Shown piece by piece: positions 44,518 through 53,763 of a stretch of 64,000 bases of DNA. This DNA is from Rhynchopus sp. YZ270_cl-10 (lineage: Eukaryota > Euglenozoa > Diplonemea > Diplonemida > Diplonemidae). The notes below the pieces were generated by a model. That model was not told where the DNA came from. It did no database searches and saw nothing but the letters and a program-made list of their open reading frames with translations. The stretch spans positions 310,001 to 374,000 of the forward strand of contig OZ037851.1 of the NCBI GenBank assembly GCA_964035575.1. Direction: 5' to 3'. A program made the position numbers and the translations under genes. The number at the start of each line of letters is the position of its first letter. The stretch's first letter is position 1.

Positions 44518-44878
44518 TGGCATCTCGTAACCTCTACAACTCTTTTACGTCAGGGAACCGGATGAGGTGCTACTTCCGGACTGAGGAAGGGCAGTCTTTT
44601 ACTTTCTTTTTTGCATGGAAGAGGTACGGAGCGGCTTCTTGTTTGTTTGTTTGATTTTTCTTGTTGTAGTCTCTACTTTTGCACTCAATTTCTCTCAACA
44701 GGTACCCGAACCGACGACCCTTCATCGTGACAGCGAAACAGTGCCGATGGAAGAGCTGGTGCAATTATTGCAAACCGGGTGGGGACCGCAAAAGTTGGGT
44801 TTTTAAACCAATTTTTCCATTAACCCACCCCATAGACCGCCCCAATTATTATGAAACTCTTAGTCAGTCACTGCTATA
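44518..44878 (+). CDS. Small intron-containing gene inside element 1
   Basis: Two exons: ATG at 44518 to about 44623, then about 44702 to the TAG at 44876-44878. The donor is GTACGGAGCG and the acceptor TTTCTCTCAACAG; the junction keeps one frame. The product has about 95 residues, with MRCYFRTEEGQSFTFFFAWK and then FIVTAKQCRWKSWCNYCKPG. The CxxxxxxCxxC spacing might bind metal, but this is only suggestive. It is the only plausible cargo gene in the element and lies on the plus strand. Confidence 0.42.
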
Positions 44879-45856
44879 GCCATTAACCCAGGGAGCATAG
44901 CTAGTGCAAAAAATTCGACTTCGGGATCCGGAAAGTCTGTCCTCTGCTCTTGCGGAGGACTACAGTAGGCACAAGAAAATATCGCGTTCCCCCAGAAAAC
45001 CAATTTTTGTCACAGTAATTTTTGCCCAGGGCATGCTCTTGAAGCATGGCGGCTTGGTGTGAGAAGGGGCAGTGTATTGTTTTGTTCTAGATTTCAACGG
45101 TTGTTAGAACGAGTCAAGTGGATGCTTATCTAAACACTGACGGTAGTACAGACCCGAGAGATCAGAAATGACTTTGAGGAAAGAACAAAGCAATGCATCT
45201 GTACCCGCACGCCAGGTTGTAGTTACTTCAGAATTTTCTTAAGTTTGCGCGAAAGAGAGCGGGGGCAACTCCTTTGTGTCATGAGTCCGCTGTGCAGCAC
45301 AAAGCGAGGAACCTTAAAACACTACCTGCGTGGTGGCTGAATTCACATCCCTTAGAATTACCAGAATTCAGCCTTTGTTGAAGTAACGTACATACTTGTA
45401 TGTGCGTGTCACGCTTCTCCACCCTTAAATGGGTGCACTGCTTCACTGCAGCGGGTAAGCCTCTCTCGACTAGTGCGAACTTAAGAATGTTCTGCTGCAA
45501 CTTACCAAAATCGATTTTCTCACCCCAAACACCCGCAACACCCCACCTGCTACTTCGGTAGCCTGTGTTGTTGGGAGTTGGTTCTCATGTTGATCCCCAG
45601 TGACTGTCTTGCACTGCTTCTTCTGAGCCCAACGCTGTTTGGCCTGTCGACGGGGTAATAAATACGAAGACAGGGGGGCGGTGCCAACAATTTTCCGATG
45701 ATGTAACGTTTATCTGATTGATTTATCGTTTGATATACCTTGTGTGTCCTTCTTCATGCACACCAAGCAACATATATTGAACGGTATTTTCAAGCGATAC
45801 TTCGTTATGTCATCGGGGGGCGGACCCCGCGCGGACCCTTGACTCTGGCACTCTGG

Positions 45857-46078
45857 CTGTACCTGTGTACCTGTGCACCTGTGTACCTGTGTACCTGTGT
45901 ACCTGTGTACCTGTGTACCTGTGTACCTGTGTACCTGTGTACCTGTGTACCTGTGTACCTGTGTACCTGTGTACCTGTGTACCTGTGTACCTGTGTACCT
46001 GTGTACCTGTGTACCTGTGTACCTGTGTACCTGTGTACCTGTGTACCTGTGTACCTGTGTACCTGTGTACCTGTGTAC
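45857..46078. repeat. 8-base tandem array GTGTACCT, about 27 copies
   Basis: Nearly perfect head-to-tail CTGTGTAC units next to the right palindromic array of element 1. Confidence 0.95.
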
Positions 46079-46087
46079 CCCCAGTGC

Positions 46088-46220
46088 CAGTCAGGGTCCG
46101 CGCGGGGTACCCCATGGGGTACCCCCGGGGGTAGTCTGGGGGGTACCCCATGGGGTACCCCTCAGATTTGGGGGGTACCCCATGGGGTACCCCATGGGGT
46201 ACCCCGCGCGGACCCTACCC
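46088..46220. repeat. Right palindromic GGGGTACCCC array of element 1
   Basis: The same unit type as the left array, with GGGGTACCCCATGGGGTACC repeats ending in GCGCGGACCC shortly before the terminal CACCGTG. Confidence 0.85.
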
Positions 46221-46944
46221 TAAGGGTAGGAATGGGCCACCGTGTATACTCAAAAAAAAAAAAAAAAAAAAAAAACAGATCAACAGGGTTCTATACAGCA
46301 TTCCGCCCACGAGGGGCTGGCTCGGTCAGAATCGGTTTGACTCGGTCAGCCCAAAAAAAAAAAAATTCCCCCCTCCACAGGGAATTATATAGGTTTTGGG
46401 GTTTTTCGCTGAAACTCGGTCGAGCCCGGTCCCCAACCCAGCTCAAGTTGGGGGCCTCCGGCGGAATGTGAGAATTCCTCGGTTATCCAACTGCGGAGTT
46501 CGGCACTTCATTGAAGCAATTCGTGCACCAGGCACAAGTGGTACACGAATTGTCTGCAGCCTCAGTACATTTATAACAAAGAAAGGGCGGTCACGGCACC
46601 CAAAGCGAAGCCACGGTGCGCAACATTTCTAAAAATCGCGCTTAAATTTGCACATTTTTACTGCAAAAGTATATCATGGGAAGGGTGGGTTGCAATCTTG
46701 CGCCGCAGGCGCACGGTACGCTACTTTTATTATTTCGCCATGTTGCATGCTTCCTTTTCCTTCGGCGTTTGACCAATTGAGTCGCGTTTTGGCTGTGACG
46801 GGGTCACTTTGTTCATGAGGCCAGTTCTGGTCACTCTCAGAGGCTTGTGTGAGGTACCAAAATTTCCACCCCAAGATTTGGAAAAAAATCTGAGATTTAC
46901 ACGGTGCGGTCTGTCGTGCTTGGAGTGTGTAAATAACGGACTTA

Positions 46945-47080
46945 CCCCCTGAGTCCGACAGTCGGACCCCCTGAGTCCGACAGACGGACTCAGGGGTCCG
47001 TCTGTCGGACTCTGGAGTCCGACAGACGGACTCTGGAGTCCGACTGTCGGACTCTGGGGTCCGACAGTCGGACCCAAAAA
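46945..47080. repeat. Left GTCCGAC/GTCGGAC array of element 2
   Basis: About a dozen alternating AGTCCGACAGTCGGACTC-type units, each a palindrome. Confidence 0.88.
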
Positions 47081-47473
47081 AAAAATTTTTTTTTTTTTTG
47101 GGCCGAAAAAAAAAATTTTTTTTTTGGCCAAAAAAATTTTTTTGGCCGAAAATCGCCTTGTATAGCCACTACAGTACACATGGTTTTACCAAAATAGCCG
47201 TATTTTGGCTGAAAATTTGACTTGAAAATTTTTTTCATTGTTTGGTCAATCTGAGGTTTTCTTTGAATTTTTTGGGCCATTTTATGACCTACTACACCCA
47301 ATTTTTGGGGGATTTTTTTTTTCTTGGTCAAAAAATAGCGCTTGTTGCCTACTACTGGGTATAGGCTTGTTCAGAGGTGTGTATTTGGTGTACCCAGACA
47401 TGGTCAAAACACATGAATTTTGCGTTTTTTTGCATTTTTAGGTTCTCGACCAACCAGGGGGCGACCAATTTGG

Positions 47474-47575
47474 GTACTGGGTACTGGGTACTGGGTACTG
47501 GGTACTGGGTACTGGGTACTGGGTACTGGGTACTGGGTACTGGGTACTGGGTACTGGGTACTGGGTACTGGGTAC
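47474..47575. repeat. 7-base tandem array GGGTACT, about 14 copies
   Basis: Perfect head-to-tail repeats on the inner side of the left arm of element 2. Confidence 0.95.
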
Positions 47576-47980
47576 CAAGAGAAGGCAGCTTGACAGCAGC
47601 GAAGGCGGAGGCTACGGGGAAGACAAGGTATGTAAATGTTTAACTTTCAGTTACTTGTGTAGATGCAAACAACACACCCAGTGGTTTGCAGCATTTTATT
47701 TTCTTGTGTGCTTTCTCTTCTTTGAATCGAAAGTATGTGAACCTTATTACATCATGATACAATGCAACGAGGCCGAAACAGCCTCACTAAGGCCTCTGAA
47801 AATAAATGTTCAGACTTGGCACTTACTTATGTTTAGGTGCGCCTCAACCACACGCTTGAATATATTTAATTTGCCACACCTCAGATAGATTTTCCAGATA
47901 TGCCTATGTTCAGGTGTTCCAGGCCTCGTCACAAATAGACAAAAAAACAAAAGCCAAAACAACAGAGAGAGAGCCAACAA

Positions 47981-48290
47981 TTTTTTATCTCACTTGTGTA
48001 ATAATGTTTAGCCGCGTTTTCGAAATTCCTTCCTGGAGATTACACAAAATACAGTAGACATTATCTCCGCACACAAAGAACAAAACAAAACCCATGCCGA
48101 GAGTAGGCGCAAAAGCAATGTGGAGGAGATCTGCGCATGCAACCAAAAGGGTTGCAGTCATAGGACTTCGAGGAACTGTTCACCATACCCAACCTTGACG
48201 CCCCGTACTAGGTGGTCATACATCATTTGTCAAATATACTGTAGGAATTTCGAAAACGCAGCACAACATTATTGCCCGTGAGATAATAAC
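47981..48290. repeat. Inverted-repeat unit nested in element 2
   Basis: Left TTATCTCACTTGTGTAATAA then CGCGTTTTCGAAATTCC; the right side carries the inverted partner GGAATTTCGAAAACGCAGCA then ATTGCCCGTGAGATAATAA. The ends pair for about 45 bases and the loop has no recognised gene. Confidence 0.7.
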
Positions 48291-48448
48291 TATTTATTCG
48301 AGTGAAATAAGAACTATTTTATTTCACGCGCCACTAAAAAGGTGCCCGAGTGCGTTATTTCCCGAGCGAAGCGAGGGGAATAAGAGTGAGAGTCACGAGG
48401 GTGCCTTTTTAGTGGCAAGTGCAAGAAAATGTTCTTATTTCACTCAAT

Positions 48449-48880
48449 ATGTAATTTTATTCCACAAGTGAAAAACGTATTTATAGGTGTAAACAGTGGA
48501 ACGTTGAGCCCACGCTCCACCCCTCACACCACCACACTTCAAATTACAGATTATTTATTGCCTCTTACACACATGCCTAAACCCACGCGCAAGTTTGCGG
48601 AGATGGAGGATGCATATGACAACTTGTTCGACGACATGAACAGTGGTGTGCAGTACAGGAAAACATGGGACGATTTCCTCCGTTTCAACAGACTTTCAGG
48701 AGCGAACGAGCCCAGGGAAGAACACGTCGTGTCCTTCAGATCACTCCGTGATCTTTTATTTCACTCCCCCACCCAATCCTTCACGATTTGCGTGAAATAA
48801 AACGTGAAATAAAACGAATCTTATTTCACTCACTTTTTCACCTGTTTACGTTTTTCACGCGTGGTATAAAATTACGTATC
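48449..48880. repeat. Inverted-repeat unit enclosing an ORF
   Basis: Left TGTAATTTTATTCCACAAGT then GAAAAACGTA; right (reverse complement) CGTAATTTTATACCACGCGT then GAAAAACGTA. The interior holds the 48573-48800 ORF. Confidence 0.65.
48573..48800 (+). CDS. Possible exon with a recombinase-like N-terminal helical fold
   Basis: From an ATG at 48573 the frame reads MPKPTRKFAEMEDAYDNLFD, then VQYRKTWDDFLRFNRLSGAN and REEHVVSFRSLRDLL, 75 residues. A Y-x(3)-W-x(2)-F-x(2)-F pattern followed by an E-E-H-V-x-x-F stretch resembles the SAM-like DNA-binding domain at the N-terminus of tyrosine recombinases. No catalytic R-H-R-Y set was found, so this is at most one exon. Short and uncertain. Confidence 0.3.
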   Translation: MPKPTRKFAEMEDAYDNLFDDMNSGVQYRKTWDDFLRFNRLSGANEPREEHVVSFRSLRDLLFHSPTQSFTICVK

Positions 48881-48892
48881 GAAAACTAAAGT

Positions 48893-49085
48893 GAACATTA
48901 TTTAACTGATGGGTGATTCACAAACTGGAATACGTGATACCCACTCGCTATCGCTCGTGACATCACTTTTATGATTACACTCACTTCACTCATGAAATCA
49001 AAATGCTGAACTCCACTCGCTTCGTGAAGTTGAGCCCCAGTTTGAGTCACCCACCACCTCGTGAAATAATGTTCACTTTATTTCA
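48893..49085. repeat. Inverted-repeat unit nested in element 2
   Basis: AGTGAACATTATTTAACTGA with TGATTCACAAACTGG on the left pairs with CCAGTTTGAGTCACCC and GAAATAATGTTCACTTT on the right. Confidence 0.7.
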
Positions 49086-49117
49086 TGAGATAATAATTAT
49101 CTAACTCAGTGAAATAA

Positions 49118-49972
49118 AACTCGTGTAATTTTGCAGATTATATGCCCTTTGTGTCACTCAATTGTAACCGAGAATGTAAGGCAGTGAGTATTTGATCTGC
49201 CCTTTATGTCGCGAAATACTATGTTTGGTGTGTTGACGTCTTCCAAGCAGATGGATATTCCCTCACTTGCACGCAATCTACCGAGGAACCGACTGCCTTT
49301 CTCAAAAGCCAGTACATGTCGGGGTGTCGAGGTCCGTGTCAATACAAAGCGGACCAAGTCGCTCGAGGTTTGAAAACCGCAAGAACTCGTCCCATTTCTT
49401 CTTGTACACCTCCTTGCTTCTCATACCCGCTGAGACTTGGTATCCGTAAGTGTCATACATCCTGTCCTTCTTCGTTTTGGCAGTGTTTGAGGGGAGTGAT
49501 GAAAAAGTTCTTTTTTTTACTGAGTGATTTTTTTAACCAAAAGAAAACCGACGCAGGAGCTTTTCTGGAACTGTTTTATTCTCCCCACCCCAACAACATC
49601 ACATTTCAGAAAAACATTGTTTTTTCGTTTTTGTTCACTTTCTTTTCTTCTCCCTCACACCTGTTTGCTGTGAATTAAATTTTTTCGTTTCGGCCTGGTC
49701 GCAAACGCGAGTTTTCCTGGAAGCGCAGGAAAAATGACTGGGGAGTGTTGGTGGCTCCGTGACGCCACAGAGCCGGCGCACTCGTTGAGTGCCTCACAAA
49801 ACCTCAAATTTATTCCGCTTTGATTTCATTTATTGTCTTCACGCTTTATCGTTGTTGTTGGGTTGGGAAATAATATTTCATTCTCCCATACATTCTCGGT
49901 TACAATTGAGTGACAAAGGGCACATTATCACCCACCTTTGTGGGAATTCACAAAATTACACGAGTTTTATCC
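49118..49972. repeat. 0.85 kb inverted-repeat unit nested in element 2
   Basis: Left AAAACTCGTGTAATTTTGCA and CCTTTGTGTCACTCAATTGT are matched in inverted order on the right by ACAATTGAGTGACAAAGG and AAATTACACGAGTTTT. The interior has no gene I can support. Confidence 0.72.
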
Positions 49973-51424
49973 CCTTTTTTTACCACATTAACCTCACCTT
50001 TCCCGATAACTGCGTTTCTACACCATACATTTCATTCATTAATCACACTCCACATTTACACTCATCACAGGATCGTGAAATCTGAACTGCATCTGCGATT
50101 GTGATGAGAAGCCTCGCCGCGTCTCCGACATTCAGCAACTCAAAATCCAAAGAGTATCACCCGCATCAATCCATTCTGAGTTTGCGGACTAAGATCTGGG
50201 GTGGAAGGGGGATGGGTACACTTTGTCAGTCACTGCTATTGCCATTTAACCCAGGGAGCATAGCTAGTGCAAGAAATTCGACTTTGGAAACCTTCCGGAA
50301 AGTCTGTCCTCTGCTTACGGAGGACGAGGCACAAGAAAATATTGCGTTCCCCCAGAAAACCAGTGCACAATTCACACTCCTTGTGGGTGGTCTTGTTGCC
50401 TTTTTGTCACAGTAATTTTGGCCCAGGCATGCTCTTGAAGCATGACAATTTAGTGTGTATGGGGCAGGGTGTTGTTTTGTTCTGAATTCTCTTTGTTATA
50501 ACATCTAAGTCAATCGCGGGTGGTGGTTTGTGTAGCGTGAGGCACTCTTTTTAACAAACTTCCTGCGGCTGCTAAAGCGTTATTTCTTCGGATTTAACAA
50601 CGTACAGCGTAACATAGTGGATTCGCCTGGTCGACACAACCTTTGATAGATATGGGATAACCAACCCCCTTCGACCCCTCGTGGGTTCACTAAACAAGCC
50701 CTCGTGGTAGTTAAACGCGATTGACATTTACATTCCTAGAGATGAAAGAACAAGACAACACTTCTGTACCCGCGCATCAAAATTGTGGAAAACTTTGCAC
50801 CCCAAACACCCTCAACAACGCCCGCCAAAAGGCGCCCCTTGTTGCTGGGAGTTGGTTCTCATGTTTGATACCTGCACAGCGGGCATTCCTCTGAGTCCAA
50901 CGCATGTTTGGCCTGTCTGCGGCGTTGTACTTCAGGTGCACGAAGACAGGGTCTGGTGGTAAATTTTGCGTAGTGTCGCATTCCCTCATGTGTGGGTCAC
51001 TCACACTTGGCGGTCATGTGCCACTGCGTGGGTCTGGGAATTTGGGTACCTGGGTACAGGAAATTTGTTGTGGAAGACATCAACCACCATGCATTGAGGA
51101 GGGTAAGACAGTGTTCGCAGTTTCTACCTGATAGCATTACAACATTTAACTTCTCCACGGGGGTCTTGGGCCGTTCACTCGGTTCTACCTTGACTACCGG
51201 AAGATATTCTTGAGGCCTTTCTGGTCTCTAGAATATCCGGTCTTCCCGAACGGAGGCACACTTTGTGTGTTACTACGACCTGGCAATTTCCAGCAGTAGG
51301 TTAAGTAATCTTTCTTGTAAATTGTTGGATCATTATCTCCTCAGTGCATGAATGCCCCACGTGACTGGACACTTTTGTGTTTGTCATGTGGAGCTGTGGT
51401 TGCTCTTTCACGACTTTTTTCCTG

Positions 51425-51500
51425 TTCCTGGGTACCTGTTCCTGGACCTGGACCTGGGTACCTGGGTACCTGGGTACCTGGGCACCTGGGCACCTGGGTG
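51425..51500. repeat. CTGGGTAC-type tandem array in right arm of element 2
   Basis: Short units of CCTGGGTA or CCTGGACC next to the right palindromic array. Confidence 0.8.
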
Positions 51501-51504
51501 TGCC

Positions 51505-51635
51505 TGTCGGACCCCAGGGTCCGGCAGTCGGACTCAGGGGTCCGACTGTGAGTCCGACAGTCGGACCCCTGAGTCCGACTGTCGGACTCAGGGGGTCCGA
51601 CTGTCGGACCCCCTCGGACTCCGACAAAAGGGTCC
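51505..51635. repeat. Right GTCCGAC/GTCGGAC array of element 2
   Basis: Alternating GTCCGACAGTCGGAC units, the same kind as in the left arm. Confidence 0.88.
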
Positions 51636-52675
51636 GACATTTCCAGGACAGACTGCACCGTGTATAAAAAAAAAAAAAAAAAAAACGGCTGACCGAGTCA
51701 ACGTCTGACTCGGTCAGACCGACCGAGTGACCGGACCTGTATAGAACCCTGGATCAAAAAAAACCCCCTCACATCGCTAAAAAAAAAGACGAAGTTTTTA
51801 GTGCAGGCAACTCCGACTGACCCACGTAAAAAAATGCGGGTGGCTGGTCCCTTTTGAACAGAGTAGAGCACTCAAGGAATTCATCACTACATATTTTTGC
51901 TTTGGTATGCGACCCTCATACCAAGCACAAATTGACAGGACAGTACAAATACAAATACGCACCGACAGAACAATTGAATAGTTTTGGGTGACTAATAACA
52001 AACATGATCCTGGGGAGGGGGAGGGAAGTATTTTTTTGTGCTCTGTCCAGGATTTTGTCCATACTTTTTTTTTTTTGGAAAATCCTGGGAATCACCGGGT
52101 TCTCTTATTGAGTGGTCATTAAGTCACTAAGGTGAGGGTCGATAACCACTTAAGAAAATGCCATGGCTTTCTTTTCGGAGTAAGAACCCGGCAGAGGTGT
52201 GGAACGGGGGTGAAGAGAGATGAGCGAGGAACAGTACACATAAAATGTGTAAAAAAAAAATGAGTAAAAAATGAACGTGTTCAGTACAGAGGCAGTAAGG
52301 TGGAAGTGGAGTGGAAGAAAACTTGAAAGATGTACCGTACTTCACGTGTACACATCTCTCAAAAGTGAAAAGTGGAGGTTGACACGATGCACAACGCCTC
52401 TGCAGACGCCGTACAGTGGAATGAGAAGGCTGCAGCCTTCAGCAGGCTTTTGAAAAACTAGAAACAAAAAAAGACACGCACTAAGAACCACAGTTTTTAT
52501 CGCCATCTAGAATTTGGAAGAAAAAAAAATACAATGGATTGACCTCATCAGGGCGCAGTGATATGCCCCTCCATTCGGAACCATAGGTACGTACCAATTG
52601 AAGCACCACAGCTATTTGTCATGACGGGGTAGTGCGAGCGTGATGAGGGTAGATCCATACTGGAAAAAAAAAAAA

Positions 52676-52815
52676 GTGACTTGAATTACAAAACCCTCTC
52701 TGACAATATAAAAAAGACAAGAAAGAATTGTAAGACGAATGTGCCTCTCGTGTTCACGTCTTACAAGAGTTAAGTTGATAGTGCAAACACCTCTGTAACG
52801 CAGAGCACCGACACC
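52676..52815 (+). repeat. Composite H3-H2-H4 repeat
   Basis: The three short repeat types occur in order: TGACTTGAATTACAAAAC (52676), GTAAGACGAATGTG-CCTCTCGT-GTTCACGTCTTAC (52730-52764) and GTTGATAGTGCAAACACC then TCTGTAACGCAGAGC (52771-52812). This suggests that isolated copies are pieces of one unit. Confidence 0.65.
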
Positions 52816-53410
52816 CCCCTCCGTTATCGAACCCCCCGGAGTGTTGCACTTTGGAGTTGCTGCCCAGGGAAACTGTACGCAGGTACACAGTCTAGAGAAA
52901 TGTTGGTTTAATGAGAGTCGAAACCTCACCTGCCTACTCACCTAACATAATACAGACGAATGGAATGGATGAGCTAACTCACCGAGACAACAAAAAAAAA
53001 AAAATAGAAAAACATTGAAAGATGAATACGTCTGTGCATACGCATCTGACTAAAGAACGTGCCATGCGCACAAAAAAAATATTCTTAACCACTGTGTTAA
53101 ATGGAGTGCAGTGACCCGCTCTTTTTTTCTACCTCAACAGTTTTTAAACACATCATTTTAAATAAGTGAGGCTATCACAGTCGGCAACTCCACTGTTCCA
53201 CAATGTACAGTTCAAAAATGAAGACCAGTCAGCAGAAATTTTCAAACAAAAAAAAAAAGTACGAAAAATTTCGAAAAAGCTTGCAAGATGAGTTCCTTTC
53301 TCAGCCACCTACAGCAAGTATCAAAATAACAGATCCCGCCTCTGGCATGTGCTCCTTGACACAACTGCCCACAAAAAAAAAAAAAAAAAAAAAAAAAAAG
53401 GAAAACTTGA

Positions 53411-53438
53411 AAGATGAATGTGACCGTGCACACATCTT
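53411..53438 (+). repeat. Hairpin repeat (H2 type)
   Basis: AAGATGAATGTGACC then GTGCACACATCTT; followed at 53453 by an H4 copy. Confidence 0.7.
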
Positions 53439-53763
53439 AAAAGTATGAAATAAGTTGAAGTGCAAACGGCTCTATGGACGCACGCACGACGCTGTCACGC
53501 TGACAACAAAACCCAGACTAAAGAAAACAGATTGTGGAAATAATTTGTAGGGGTAAAAAGTGAGGGAAAGTGCACACAAATGGATATGCCAGTGGTATGG
53601 GCATGTGTGGTGCGTCGAAACTGAACGTCTGGAAGAGGCAGCTGCTCACAGTGAGATTGCTGCCGTGGAAATAAAAAGTAGTTTTTGAAAAGTGCTTAAG
53701 AGTACGCCAAGAACGCAGAGTTGGTCACATTATTTGAGCAAATGTAGCCCAATATAGATGTCA

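Larger units (their letters stand above)
43282..46244. mobile_element. TA-flanked TIR element 1 with GGGGTACCCC arrays (2.96 kb)
   Basis: Termini are CACGGTGGCCCA on the left and its reverse complement TGGGCCACCGTG on the right, each next to TA. Just inside each end lies an array of GGGGTACCCC and CCATGG palindromes mixed with GCGGACCC (43305-43590 and 46088-46220). The left body holds two direct copies of a 120-base segment (about 43660-43780 and 44064-44180). The right body (44870-45690) matches 50215-50960 of the second element. A tandem array lies at 45857-46078. No transposase was recognised. Confidence 0.8.
46900..51662. mobile_element. TA-flanked TIR element 2 with GTCCGAC/GTCGGAC arrays (4.76 kb)
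   Basis: Left end CACGGTGCGGTCTGTC and right end (reverse complement) CACGGTGCAGTCTGTC differ at one of sixteen bases and are flanked by TA. Arrays of inverted GTCCGAC/GTCGGAC units lie just inside both ends (46945-47080 and 51505-51635). Next come GTAC-containing tandem arrays (47474-47575 and 51425-51500). Body sequence matches element 1 on both sides (47155-47300 to 43855-44000; 50215-50960 to 44870-45690), so this is the same family. Several inverted-repeat units are nested in the middle. No clear transposase. Confidence 0.8.
51663..53763. other. 2.1 kb spacer rich in hairpin-type repeats
   Basis: It starts with an A run and a GACTCGGTCAG inverted pair. It then holds H2 copies at 52325, 52730, 53024 and 53411, H4 copies at 52375, 52771 and 53453, and an H3 copy at 52676. 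No gene is supported. Confidence 0.65.

Noticed and set aside
46250-46275. A runs after the right ends of elements 1 and 2 as poly-A tails of retroposons
   Set aside because: Both elements have inverted CACGGTG ends flanked by TA, which fits DNA transposition; A runs are abundant all over the spacers.
45740-46471. ORFs with YLCTCVPV or HRYTGTQV repeats
   Set aside because: They are translations of the 8-base tandem array, which is open in several frames because its unit length is not a multiple of three.
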